Notes: generated by a model from the letters alone, not told the origin. Counted from the first letter of the stretch, positions 8,652 through 17,815 are shown. The stretch: DNA of 64,000 bases from Verrucomicrobiaceae bacterium (GCA_016795485.1 JAEUHM010000017.1:62001-126000), one strand, 5' to 3'. Translations and numbers: made by a program.

Positions 8652-8788
8652 ATCTCTTGGTCAGAAAATGCTTTTCAGAATCCTCAAATGTAAAGTTTTA
8701 CGAATAAAATCGGGAATGGCGTTGAATTGAACTTCGATAAGCCGTAAACTCGCCGCTTCCATTTCCTGCTACTCCCTCTGCGCAAGGC

Positions 8789-11700
8789 ATGGCCTATCTT
8801 GCAATCAATCTTCAAAACGGAAACGAGTTTACCTTCGATCTTCTGGAAGACAGGCTCATTCTGGGCCGGGATGCACGTAGCGACATCCAAATCGACAATA
8901 CCTACATTTCAGGACGTCATGCCGAGTTTGTAAAGCAACCGGACGGTTCTTACGAACTGGTCGATTTGAAGTCGTCCAATGGCACATTTGTCAACGGCAA
9001 GCGGATTGAGCGGTCCCGTGTGAAGGGGGGGGATCGCATCACCTTTGGCCAATTGGAGTGCCGCTACCGTGATCGGGCACCCAAAGGACTAGCCCCGGCC
9101 GATACCCCCAAGATTGGCGTACCTGCCCAAAGCAAAGGACAACCAGCACCTGCCGATGGACGCATGGGGGATACGGACGCGATACCTCTGCCAGCCGCAG
9201 AGACTGCCACCTCCAAGGTCAGCGTAACCGGCGCTCTCAATGCTGAATCTGCTGTTTTGGCACAAGCGGCTGCAGAGTTGGAAGCTGCCCGGCGAGAGAC
9301 AGATGAACTCCAGCGCAAATTGGCGGACGCGGCCAAAACTGCTGCAGCCGAAAAGGCGACATTGGATCAAACGAACCAAAAACTGAAGCAAGCCCAAGCG
9401 GACCTTCAGCAAAAGGCGGATGACGCCGCAAAAACGGCGGAACAGCAGGTAGCGACGCTCAAGGCTCAACTTGAGTCGGCTCAAAAACAGGCCGCCGGAG
9501 CCCAGAAACAGGCAGAAGACGCGTTGCAGTTAAAGGCAGCGGATTCGGCACGCCAAATCGCTGCTTTGCAGGCCGAACTCGAGCAGGTTAGGCAAGTCTC
9601 AGCTGCCGCACTGGCTGCGAGCAAATCAGAAGTGGCGCAACAAGCGACCGCCGCTGTAAAAATGGCCGAGCAGCGTGCAGAATCTCTTCAAAAAGAGCTC
9701 GAAGCTGCGAGAAAAGAGGCCGCCGAAGCACGTGAAAATGCCAACGAGCAAATTGCTGCTATCAAGGCTGAGATCGAAGCTGCTACAAAACGTTCTGCCG
9801 ATACTCTGGACAGCGAGAAGCGAGTCCTCCAACAACAGATTGATCAACTCCAGAAGGCCGCCGAACAAGCAAGTGCTGACGCCGCCAGAGAAGTACAAGC
9901 AGCGGAAAAGAGGGCTGCCGAGCTAGAAGCAGCCCGCCAGCAATCACTTACAGAAGCGGACGAGTCTCGCACGAGGTTTGAGGCTCAATTGAAGGCCGCA
10001 CAGGCAGAGTCTGAGGCTAAGCTGGCCGCGCTCGCGACTGAACTCGCGGCAGTTCGTCAACAGAGTGCAGATGAGATCAGACGACTGACCGAGAGCAAGG
10101 CTGCCGAAATCACTAGCGAGGCAGGTGAAGCAGCTTCCAAGCTTGCCAGCCTTCAGGGTGAGCTCCAAGCAGTCGAGGCAAGACTGTCCAGCACACGTTC
10201 TGAGACTGAGCGCCAGGAGCAACGTCTCACAGAAGTCGTCCAGGAGATCACTCAGAAGGAAATCGCAGTGCGGCAACTGGCCGCAGATGATCAGGCGGCG
10301 GCTGAACAGGCTGCACGGGTCAAACTTGAAGCAGATGCTGTGCAAAAGCGATTGGAGTCGCTTAAGGCAGATGTCGAACGACAGGAAGCTACCCTGAAAG
10401 ACCAGGCATCACGGGAAAAAGCCATTCAGGCCCGCCTCGCGGACCTTACCACGGAAATCAATCGTGCTGAAGCTATCAAAGTCGATCTTGCTAAAGAGCA
10501 AGAGAGCAGGCAGCAAGAAGTAGCGGCGCTCACCACGACGCTAGGCAAAGGCAAGAAGGCACAGGACACCCTAGGTAGTCTTCAAACTGAGATTACAGAC
10601 GCAGAGAAAAAACTAGCCAGCCTCTCGGACGAAGCCGCCAGCAAGTGGGAAGAAATCAAAAAGCAGGCTGCAGCAGAGAAGGAAATACAGGACAAAGTAG
10701 CGGCTCGGAAAGCAGAGTTGGAAAAAATCGAGTCGTTGCTGCACGAGAAGACCGCTGCCCTCAAGCAAATTGCTGAAACCAATGCTGAAGAAGCATCTGC
10801 GGTTATCGCGGAACTCGAACAGAAGCGCAAGACTCTGGAGAAAGCTGCCGCGGCAGCCGAAGCTAAAGTTGCGAGTGCAGAATCGAATCACTCTGCATTG
10901 CTCAAAAAGATCGACGACGCCAAGACCGCCGTTGCCGTAATCGAAAAACAGCGCGCGAGCGTTGAAGTTGAAGCTCAGCGACTCGCCCAAGAGCGTGCGG
11001 TGCAGAAGGGTGCCCTCGCTCAACTCGCTGCCGAGATCGCAAAAGCTGGAGACGACAAAGAGGCCATCAATACAGCGATCCAGCAGGCACAGAAGGATCT
11101 TGCTGAACTCGAAGAAAAGACCCGGGCCTTGGAACAGTTGCGCAAAGAGTTTGCCGAAGCAGACGCAGCCCTGTCGAATGCGCGCCAGGCACTTGAGGAG
11201 ATCGAGAAGAAATCACAAACGGCCACCGAGCAGTCGCTTGCGGAGAAAACCAAGTGGGTGGATTTGATCGCAAGTCTTACCAGCCAGCATTCATCGTTGG
11301 AGGCATCCGTTGCTAGCCTCGTGGAGCGTGAAACGGCTCTCAGTGCCAAGCTAGAAGAACTCGCGGTGACTGATAGCCGCCTTGGTGATGCGAATGCGTT
11401 GCTCAAGCAAGTCGAGGCGCAACGTGCCTCTGAAGAAGCGCGGCGGGATGAACTAGCGGCGGAGATCAAGTCACTAACCGATGCTAAAGCTACGGAACAA
11501 CGCGAACTGGAGCACGCATCCGAGCGTGGCAAAGCCCAGCGTTTGCTTGTTGCCAAGATTATGGAGCAGCGGGTGAGTGCAGAGGCCCAAGCGCAGTCCG
11601 TTGAATCCAATCTAACTTCTGTGACGGCCAGGATCGAGTCAGCGGAGCAGGCTCTCAATGAAGTCGAGACTACGCTCAAAGCTCGTGCAGCTGAAGTTCA

Positions 11701-14194
11701 GGACGCAGAGACCAAGCTCAATCAACTCCGCACCGATACTCTCACCGCTACGGGTGCCAAGGCCACTCTTGATTCCGAGGTCGAGGCGCTCCAAGCCCGG
11801 CTGGAAGAAACCAGGGGCGCGCTCACCGCTGTTGAGAATCGTCTCGCGACCCAGCAATCTGCCCTGGAGTCTGCTCAATCAAGCTTCCTGGCCAAAACCG
11901 ATGAGCATCACGCTCTCGTAGAGCAAACTGGTGCCCTTCAACTTCTGTTAGGCACCTTGACCAGCAGTGAGACAGACCAACGTCAGAAGCTGGATCAACT
12001 CACCGCAGCCATCAGAGAATCGGAGAAGCGTCATGCTCGTCAAGTCGCAGAGCATGAGGCACTTGTTGCTCATATTGAGCAGTTAAAGGCTGTTCAGGCT
12101 GATCTTGAGCAGAAAACCGCATCGCTCACTCAGGTAGAAACCCAGCTTGAGTCTGCTAAGCTCTCTCTCAAGGCCACTCAGGATGAAGCTGCATTGGAGA
12201 GGCAAGAACTCGAGAAGCTCGAAGCTGAACGCAAGTCCAGGCAGGCTGAAGTGGTGCCTTTACGCCAGGAGGTTAGTGCACTCACGCACCAAGTCGCGGC
12301 TCTCGCTGCAGAAGTAGAGGCCAAGGACAATAAACTCACGGAGATCGCCAACAACGCAGCTGAGGCCGATAAGACCACTCGTAGGTTGCATGCAGAGGCT
12401 GGAGATCTGCACAAGTTGCTTACCGACAAGCGCGCTGCATTCCAGGCTGAGGCGGCAGAGCGCGACAAGCTGCGTCAGGCACAGGAAAAACACCTCAAGG
12501 AACTTAATGACGCCATCGCAACAGCCGAACGGCAGCTCCATGAGTATCGCGATGCCGAACAACTCCTCAACAGCGCCAGGAAGGCATTGAAGGAGGCAGA
12601 AGCCCAGCGTTCAGCAGAAGAGAAACGTCTGGCAGAGGTCATGGAAAACTCTCAACGCCAGCAAGCGGAACTTGCAGCGTTACTTGAGGCAGTGCGTGTA
12701 GAAAAACAGCGTGCGGAAGAAGTGGGCCTGAAGGCGAAGACAGAAGAGGCGCGATTTGCGGATGCAGAGAAGCGTCTCGGCAAAGCATTGGCAGCGCTGG
12801 AAGCAGCAGAGAGCCGTCACAAGGCCGTTATCGCATCGCTGGATGCCGCCATCGAAGAAGAGCATCGTCTCAAGCGAGACTTGCCATCCTTGGGCTCGGA
12901 AGTCGCATCTCTGACCACTGCCTTGGCTGGCCTCGTCAGTCAGCGTGATGAAGTTTCGACGGTGCTCCAGCGCCTCACCACGGACCACGAAGGTGCCTCT
13001 AGACGTGTGCAAACGCTGGAGGCAGCCAGCGTGAACTTGGAAGAAGGTATCCGCGCCCGCGAGCAACGCCTAGCCAAGGCTCAAAGTGATCTGGAAAGCA
13101 CACTCACCCGCCTGCAAGCAGCGCAAGAGCAGGCGCGCATCACCGAAGAAGGAGTGGCTGATGCGACCCGTAAATTGGAAGCCGCAAAGAATGCTTTCAA
13201 GAAAGTCCAGGCGGACGCCATCAAATATGATGCCGAGGCAAAGTCCGCTGCTACCCGCACTCAACAGTTAGGCATCGAAGATCAGCGTCTGCGTAAGGAC
13301 CTTGAAGTCGCTCAGCGTGAACTTGTGGGCACTCAGAAGAAGTTGGCAGCCCTGGAACAGCAGATTCGGGATGCAGAGAGCCAGTTGCACGAAGTTACGA
13401 CGACGGGTGGCAAGATTTTGTCTCTCAACGACGCACTTCGGATGTTGGAAGGCCGACAGAAGGAGACAACCATGGCTCTGAAAAGAGCTGCCGAGCAGGA
13501 GCTCGCCCTGCAAGCTCGGATCAACACTTTGCAAGAGACGGTAAGTCGCGAATCACAGTGGATGGAGCAGATTTCTTCCGAGCGTGCACGTGCAGAGAAA
13601 GAGGCTCACGCCCGGCTTGCCGAGCTGGAAGCCCGTATCAAAGAGTTCGAGGCTGTTGAGCAGCGTGCATCAGCATCCGCACATCACATGCATGGTGAGC
13701 TACTCAAGATGGAGTCTCGCATGGCGGATGCTCAAAGACTCGAGAGCCAGGCTCAACAGTGGCAGCAGGTCGAGAAGCGACTGCGTGCCCAACTCGAAGA
13801 ACTGGAGGAGAAGCATGAGATCCTCCGACGTGGCCTGTCCGCAGATGAAGCTACCGTCCTGATGTTCGCCAACGATCTCATCAAGCGCATGGATTTGATC
13901 GACATCCTCATCCAGCGCTATGTCGGCCAGAATGGAGGCGTGGAACAGCAGTTGCGCACGTTGCGTGGATCATTTGAGGACATATTGCATCAGCACGGTG
14001 TCACTGAGTTCGATGTGGAACCGGGCACCGAGGTTGATGTTGGCCTGCGGCATCGGATTGCGGTCGTGGAAGCAATGCCTGGCAGCTCGAAGCCCCGTGT
14101 AGTTGCGACTTTCCGACCAGGTTTTGTGCTTTCACCCCCCGGCGGGCGTGAAGTCATCCTCAGGAAGGTTGAAGTTAAGACCTCCAGCAAATAA
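8789..14194 (+). CDS. FHA domain - giant coiled coil - GrpE-like domain protein
   Basis: 1801 residues in three parts. Residues about 5-95 are an FHA phosphothreonine-binding domain with the expected residues: G26-R27, S41-x-x-H44, and SSNGTFVNG (62-70). About 150-1690 is almost uninterrupted Ala/Glu/Lys/Gln-rich coiled coil. The last ~110 residues read as the GrpE C-terminal region. GGVEQQLRTL (about 1716) precedes a helix, then HGVTEF, EVDVGLRHRIAVVEA, VVATFRPGFVL and REVILRKVEV, matching GrpE's GVE-L, FGVE, DPNVHQAI, KGYTL and R-I-R-A-V-V blocks in order. The next gene encodes an Hsp70, which supports nucleotide exchange as the function. Location is probably cytosolic; no signal or membrane segment was seen. 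Confidence 0.85.
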   Translation: MAYLAINLQNGNEFTFDLLEDRLILGRDARSDIQIDNTYISGRHAEFVKQPDGSYELVDLKSSNGTFVNGKRIERSRVKGGDRITFGQLECRYRDRAPKGLAPADTPKIGVPAQSKGQPAPADGRMGDTDAIPLPAAETATSKVSVTGALNAESAVLAQAAAELEAARRETDELQRKLADAAKTAAAEKATLDQTNQKLKQAQADLQQKADDAAKTAEQQVATLKAQLESAQKQAAGAQKQAEDALQLKAADSARQIAALQAELEQVRQVSAAALAASKSEVAQQATAAVKMAEQRAESLQKELEAARKEAAEARENANEQIAAIKAEIEAATKRSADTLDSEKRVLQQQIDQLQKAAEQASADAAREVQAAEKRAAELEAARQQSLTEADESRTRFEAQLKAAQAESEAKLAALATELAAVRQQSADEIRRLTESKAAEITSEAGEAASKLASLQGELQAVEARLSSTRSETERQEQRLTEVVQEITQKEIAVRQLAADDQAAAEQAARVKLEADAVQKRLESLKADVERQEATLKDQASREKAIQARLADLTTEINRAEAIKVDLAKEQESRQQEVAALTTTLGKGKKAQDTLGSLQTEITDAEKKLASLSDEAASKWEEIKKQAAAEKEIQDKVAARKAELEKIESLLHEKTAALKQIAETNAEEASAVIAELEQKRKTLEKAAAAAEAKVASAESNHSALLKKIDDAKTAVAVIEKQRASVEVEAQRLAQERAVQKGALAQLAAEIAKAGDDKEAINTAIQQAQKDLAELEEKTRALEQLRKEFAEADAALSNARQALEEIEKKSQTATEQSLAEKTKWVDLIASLTSQHSSLEASVASLVERETALSAKLEELAVTDSRLGDANALLKQVEAQRASEEARRDELAAEIKSLTDAKATEQRELEHASERGKAQRLLVAKIMEQRVSAEAQAQSVESNLTSVTARIESAEQALNEVETTLKARAAEVQDAETKLNQLRTDTLTATGAKATLDSEVEALQARLEETRGALTAVENRLATQQSALESAQSSFLAKTDEHHALVEQTGALQLLLGTLTSSETDQRQKLDQLTAAIRESEKRHARQVAEHEALVAHIEQLKAVQADLEQKTASLTQVETQLESAKLSLKATQDEAALERQELEKLEAERKSRQAEVVPLRQEVSALTHQVAALAAEVEAKDNKLTEIANNAAEADKTTRRLHAEAGDLHKLLTDKRAAFQAEAAERDKLRQAQEKHLKELNDAIATAERQLHEYRDAEQLLNSARKALKEAEAQRSAEEKRLAEVMENSQRQQAELAALLEAVRVEKQRAEEVGLKAKTEEARFADAEKRLGKALAALEAAESRHKAVIASLDAAIEEEHRLKRDLPSLGSEVASLTTALAGLVSQRDEVSTVLQRLTTDHEGASRRVQTLEAASVNLEEGIRAREQRLAKAQSDLESTLTRLQAAQEQARITEEGVADATRKLEAAKNAFKKVQADAIKYDAEAKSAATRTQQLGIEDQRLRKDLEVAQRELVGTQKKLAALEQQIRDAESQLHEVTTTGGKILSLNDALRMLEGRQKETTMALKRAAEQELALQARINTLQETVSRESQWMEQISSERARAEKEAHARLAELEARIKEFEAVEQRASASAHHMHGELLKMESRMADAQRLESQAQQWQQVEKRLRAQLEELEEKHEILRRGLSADEATVLMFANDLIKRMDLIDILIQRYVGQNGGVEQQLRTLRGSFEDILHQHGVTEFDVEPGTEVDVGLRHRIAVVEAMPGSSKPRVVATFRPGFVLSPPGGREVILRKVEVKTSSK

Positions 14195-14237
14195 GTTACG
14201 ACGCCTCTTTCATCACCCTCAACACCCCCTTCAGACA

Positions 14238-15725
14238 ATGGCAGAATACGTTGGCATCGACCTGGGAACCACCCTCTCGGGTCTCGCACACCTCAAACCG
14301 GATGGCAATCCGGAGATCGTTCCGAATGCCGATGGCGAGCGTCTGACGCCGTCTGTGGTTTACTTCGACGCCCATGAGGACGTCAAACTCGTCGGCAGCG
14401 CTGCACGGGACGGCGGAGACCCAGAGCGGACGATTTTTCAAATCAAACGCCACATGGACGATCCAGAACATGTGGTGAAGATCGATGGCAAAGACTGGAC
14501 TCCCTCAGAGATATCCGCCCTCATCCTAGCTAAACTTCGTCGCGATTGCTCGCGGATCGTCGGAGACATCAATGAAGTGGTGATCACCGTCCCTGCAAAC
14601 TTTAACGAACTAGCAAGGAAGTGCACCATAGCCGCTGCTGAAATGGCAGGCATGAAAGTCCGTCGCCTGGTCAATGAACCTACCGCTGCCGCCGTCTACT
14701 ACGCCCACACTCAGGGCGTACAGGGTCGAGTGCTCGTGTTTGACCTCGGTGGTGGCACATTGGACGTCACCATCCTGGAAGTAGCGGGCGACCAGATCAG
14801 GATTCTGACATCAGAAGGCGCACGTCACCTCGGTGGTAGCAACTTCGACGAACTCCTCCTTGACGCATACGACGACCAGTATCGCAAACAAGTCAGTGCA
14901 CCGCTCTTCAATGACGAACGGCAGCGGAGACGCTCATTGCAGGCCGCAGAAGACGCCAAGAAGATGCTATCCAAACTTCAGCGCGTGAGCGACACGATCG
15001 GTAACGACACCAGCGGTCTCGCACGCATTGATTTGTCTCGCGACCAATTTGAGAGCTTGATCAAGAAGATGATCACCCGCTCACTGATGCTGGTGGAACA
15101 GGCGCTGGACTCCGCCAAGCTTCGTCAGTCAGACATTGATCACGTTGTGCTCGTTGGTGGCTCCACGCGTATCCCGAAGGTGAAGACCATGCTTGAGAAG
15201 TTCTTTGGCAAGCAGCCAAAATCCTGTGGAAACGTGGATGAATGCGTTGCTTTGGGGGCTGCCTTGTTTGCTAAAAAGTCAGCGCGCATTCAGGAGGTAT
15301 GCAACGCGAGCTACGGCACGCTCGCTATGGTTTACAATGCCGCCACGAAGGAGGAGAAACTCATGAACTCCATCGTGATTCCCAAGAACACGCCCATCCC
15401 GACCTCGCGCACACAACTCTACCAGACATCAGAAGACAACGAGCGCGTCATTGAGGTCGACATCACCCAGGGAGAAGACACTGATCCCAAATATGTCGAC
15501 GTGATCGGCCGCATTACCCTGGAAGTGCCGCCAAATAGGCCAAAAGGCTGTGAAGTGGCCGTGACCTTTAGCTATGACGAGAATCAGCGCGTGCGTGCAC
15601 TGGTCGTCGACAAGCAGTCCGGAAGATCCCGCGAGGTAGCGCTGTCTTACAAAGGCGCTGGCGTGCTTTCGGACGAGGAACTTCGTCGTCGTAGTTCGCA
15701 TTTGAAGGCTATGCGTATCGAGTAA
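14238..15725 (+). CDS. Hsp70/DnaK-like chaperone without C-terminal lid
   Basis: ATP-dependent chaperone of the Hsp70 family. The frame is open from 14103, but the ATG at 14238 gives the canonical start MAEYVGIDLGTTLSG. The nucleotide-binding domain is intact: phosphate-1 loop GIDLGTT (6-12), catalytic Lys70, NEPTAAAVYY (146-155), phosphate-2 VFDLGGGTLDVT (167-178) and adenosine motif VVLVGGSTRIP (303-313). A substrate-binding beta domain follows (about 375-475, with NTPIPTSRTQLYQTSEDN). The chain stops at 495, where DnaK continues to about 640, so the helical lid is missing. The hydrophobic DVLLLD linker is replaced by IQEVCNAS. It lies 43 bases after the FHA-GrpE gene. Confidence 0.93.
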   Translation: MAEYVGIDLGTTLSGLAHLKPDGNPEIVPNADGERLTPSVVYFDAHEDVKLVGSAARDGGDPERTIFQIKRHMDDPEHVVKIDGKDWTPSEISALILAKLRRDCSRIVGDINEVVITVPANFNELARKCTIAAAEMAGMKVRRLVNEPTAAAVYYAHTQGVQGRVLVFDLGGGTLDVTILEVAGDQIRILTSEGARHLGGSNFDELLLDAYDDQYRKQVSAPLFNDERQRRRSLQAAEDAKKMLSKLQRVSDTIGNDTSGLARIDLSRDQFESLIKKMITRSLMLVEQALDSAKLRQSDIDHVVLVGGSTRIPKVKTMLEKFFGKQPKSCGNVDECVALGAALFAKKSARIQEVCNASYGTLAMVYNAATKEEKLMNSIVIPKNTPIPTSRTQLYQTSEDNERVIEVDITQGEDTDPKYVDVIGRITLEVPPNRPKGCEVAVTFSYDENQRVRALVVDKQSGRSREVALSYKGAGVLSDEELRRRSSHLKAMRIE

Positions 15726-15764
15726 AGGACCTGAAAGCCCAGAACCCCCAAGAAAACAGGAGCC

Positions 15765-16112
15765 ATGTTCAAGAGAGTCATCCAGTCGCTGTCAAAATCG
15801 CTGTCTCGGCAGCCAGCCACCCCTACACCGCCTAAACCAGCACCAGCCGCTAAAACGGTAGAGGCAGCTCCAGCCAAACCACAACCACAAGCTGCTGCCC
15901 CTGCCGCCAAAGCAACGAAATCTCAGACCCCAGAGGAAATCTGCGGCATCACGCCGAAGATGTCCAAGGAGCAGATCCGCGACGAACTCAAGATACTCTA
16001 CCGGCGGTTCAACCGTGCAGCATCCAGCCTGGATGCCAAAACCCGAGCCGAAGCCGAACTCATGCTCGACGCCATTGTAACAGTGCGCGAGAAGCACCTG
16101 GGCTCCATTTAA
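15765..16112 (+). CDS. small protein with J-domain-like C-terminus lacking HPD
   Basis: 115 residues. After MFKRVIQSLSKSLS comes a Pro/Ala/Lys-rich linker (about 17-55), then a 58-residue helical segment: TPEEICGITPKMSKEQIRDE, LKILYRRFNRAASSLD and RAEAELMLDAIVTVREKHLG. The first part aligns with helix I and the start of helix II of a J domain (compare LGVSPDASEEEIKKAYRKL) and the last with helix III, but the HPD tripeptide that triggers Hsp70 is replaced by NRA. It follows the Hsp70 gene by 39 bases. The reading as a degenerate or divergent co-chaperone is inference from weak similarity plus context; the gene itself is well supported. Confidence 0.7.
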   Translation: MFKRVIQSLSKSLSRQPATPTPPKPAPAAKTVEAAPAKPQPQAAAPAAKATKSQTPEEICGITPKMSKEQIRDELKILYRRFNRAASSLDAKTRAEAELMLDAIVTVREKHLGSI

Positions 16113-16213
16113 AGCGCTCCACTCGCAGGAATCGTGCAATTGCGGTGTAGTGGCAAGGTGGATGACTTAACTTGCGATTGCGCCGATTAAGCATTGGGTG
16201 ATTGCTCATCACC

Positions 16214-16456
16214 ATGACGACAGGCCGCAAGATTACGCTAATCCTTTGGCTAACGTTCGTTGGGCTAGCAGTGCCTTGTGCGCTTTGTCCTGTGCCTTGG
16301 ATGCAGACACCGTTTTGCATCCTCGGACTATTCGTGTTTTTGGTTCCCCCAACCTTTGTTGGGAAGCTCATTGATCGGGTGATCCGGGAACGGCAAGACT
16401 CGGAGCCAGAGAAGGACGGAGGAACCGAACGCAAAGCGAGCCTGCTTCGTGATTAA
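16214..16456 (+). CDS. small two-helix membrane protein, unknown function
   Basis: 80 residues from the ATG at 16214 (a TTG lies in frame at 16202). Two hydrophobic segments (about 8-25 and 35-53) are followed by a charged cytoplasmic-type tail rich in Glu, Arg and Lys. It lies 101 bases after the J-like gene in the same direction, but nothing ties it to that system. Not recognised as any named family; it could be a spurious ORF, though the membrane topology is coherent. Confidence 0.5.
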   Translation: MTTGRKITLILWLTFVGLAVPCALCPVPWMQTPFCILGLFVFLVPPTFVGKLIDRVIRERQDSEPEKDGGTERKASLLRD

Positions 16457-16573
16457 AGTCATCAGGCTGTCAATATGGAGTGACCCACCGTATTCGGATG
16501 CCGGGCGGGCATTTAAATTGCAGAAGAACCGACCTATCATTCCCCTGCCATTCAGACTAATCCCAACCACCCC

Positions 16574-17088
16574 TCAAAGTCTCAGCATCAGGATCACCTT
16601 GTCCAGTTCCTGGATCACCAACCGAATCTGATTCTGGTTATAGTTCACATCAGCGTTCATGGCGAGCATGGTCACCGCGTTGGTACTGGCAGAACTACCT
16701 GCCAAAGCATGGTCTGTGAGCGCCTTTAAGCGGTTCAGTTGCTCCCGCATCTGTGCGCTGGATCGGTGAGGAAGAGGAGTTGGCGGTTTTTTGCAATGGC
16801 TGAGCAGTTGTTTAGCGGTGGTTTGAGAACAACGGCCAAACCATTGCTCAACGGCGCTACAGCGCCCCTCAACCACCACTTCCGAGCCAGCGGGTCTATC
16901 TCCACCCTCGTTGTAGGGGATGCCTTCACTAGCACGTTAGCTCGAGCAGTGAAGCCGAGCAGCGTTGTCTCCGGGCGCTCAGCCGTGCCGGAGTTGATGA
17001 AGTCATCCTCCACCACCGGGCCGCTGGTACGCTTGCTCAACACGCGTGTGCTCAGTACTGAACTGCTCAGAAAGCGCAAAACCTTCAA
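16574..17088 (-). pseudogene. probable decayed gene interrupted by a palindromic element
   Basis: Two leftward frames look protein-like but are out of phase. The upstream one (17088 to about 16880) includes VVEDDFINSGTAERPETTLL and ARANVLVKASPTTRVEIDPL. The downstream one (16753-16574) includes MREQLNRLKALTDHALAGSS and NQNQIRLVIQELDKVILMLR. The switch falls at the palindromic stretch 16814-16880. I read this as one gene broken by an inserted repeat plus frameshift. Alternatively, 16574-16753 is a separate 59-residue gene. No family is recognised. Confidence 0.35.
16814..16880. repeat. 67-bp imperfect palindrome with nested hairpin
   Basis: AGCGGTGGTTTGAG (16814-16827) pairs with CTCAACCACCACT (16868-16880) with one mismatch and one bulge. 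Inside is a perfect GGCGCT-AC-AGCGCC hairpin (16853-16866). GGTTTG and CAAACC in the left half form a further small stem. The nested layout is like a REP/MITE-type interspersed element. No second copy was seen in the window. Confidence 0.45.
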
Positions 17089-17356
17089 AAACCTTCATCT
17101 AGTCGCCCCCTCTCGGCAGGCTGCATCGCCCTTGCTACAATGGCCTCAGCTCACTCCGGGACGCTATTCCAGTCGCCCCAACCGAGGTGCGAAGTAGGCA
17201 GTTGAGGCGGAAGGGGCGGGGAAAGTGGTTGCAGAAGACATGATGACCTTCATCGCTAGGGACTAGCCCAGAGGTGAAAACGACCAGCAGTGATGCAACT
17301 CCTGCTGGACGATATGCTTGCCACGGTGAGTGAATGTTGCTCTGGTGCGGGCTAGG

Positions 17357-17806
17357 ATGAAGCTGTCGAAGAAAGCGGAGTATGCTTTGCGCGCGCTCGT
17401 GGCCATGGGCCGTGGGGCGGTGGGTAGGACGTTTTCGATTCAAGAGATAGCGACTGGTGAGCATATCCCGCTGAAGTTCCTGGAGCAGATTCTGCTTCAG
17501 TTGAAGAATGGTGGGATTCTCCGCAGCAAGCGTGGTGTGGGCGGTGGGTATCAGTTGGCCAGACCGGCGTCACGGATCAAGCTGGCGGAAGTGATCGCCA
17601 CCGTGGATGGGCCTGCGGAGATGATCTCTTGCGTGACGCATGTGGGCGCGGGAACGGCCTGCGAGTGCGGCGTGGCGGGTGGATGTGCGCTGGGGCACAC
17701 TTTTGCTCAGTTGCGCGATCAGATTGACCAGTGGCTGAACGCCTGCACGATCGCGCAGATCATTGAGCGCGAGGGCGAGCGTTCTGGCATGGCTTTCGAT
17801 ATCTGA
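17357..17806 (+). CDS. Rrf2-family transcriptional regulator, probable Fe-S sensor
   Basis: 149 residues from the ATG at 17357, which gives the family's typical opening MKLSKKAEYALRAL. A winged helix-turn-helix follows (FSIQEIATGEHIPLKFLEQI, then the wing LRSKRGVGGGYQLA). The region CVTHVGAGTACECGVAGGCA (about 97-116) supplies four cysteines, placed where IscR/NsrR-type members bind a [2Fe-2S] or [4Fe-4S] cluster. Members regulate Fe-S assembly, nitrosative stress or cysteine genes. The neighbours do not reveal the target; the next gene is convergent with a 9-base gap. Confidence 0.9.
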   Translation: MKLSKKAEYALRALVAMGRGAVGRTFSIQEIATGEHIPLKFLEQILLQLKNGGILRSKRGVGGGYQLARPASRIKLAEVIATVDGPAEMISCVTHVGAGTACECGVAGGCALGHTFAQLRDQIDQWLNACTIAQIIEREGERSGMAFDI

Positions 17807-17815
17807 CGCGGGGGG

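Larger units (their letters stand above)
16457..17356. other. gene-poor stretch around the decayed gene
   Basis: Apart from the possible pseudogene and the palindromic element inside it, no intact gene, tRNA or clear terminator was found between the small membrane protein gene and the Rrf2 gene. The 3' part (17089-17356) shows no coding signal on either strand. Confidence 0.45.

Noticed and set aside
11020..11679. 219-residue leftward frame inside the FHA-GrpE gene
   Set aside because: Ser/Ala-rich shadow of the coiled-coil codons (GCx, GAx, AAx); no independent coding evidence.
16739..17197. 152-residue + strand frame in the gene-poor region
   Set aside because: It reads across the palindromic element and shows no family features; the opposite strand fragments look more protein-like.
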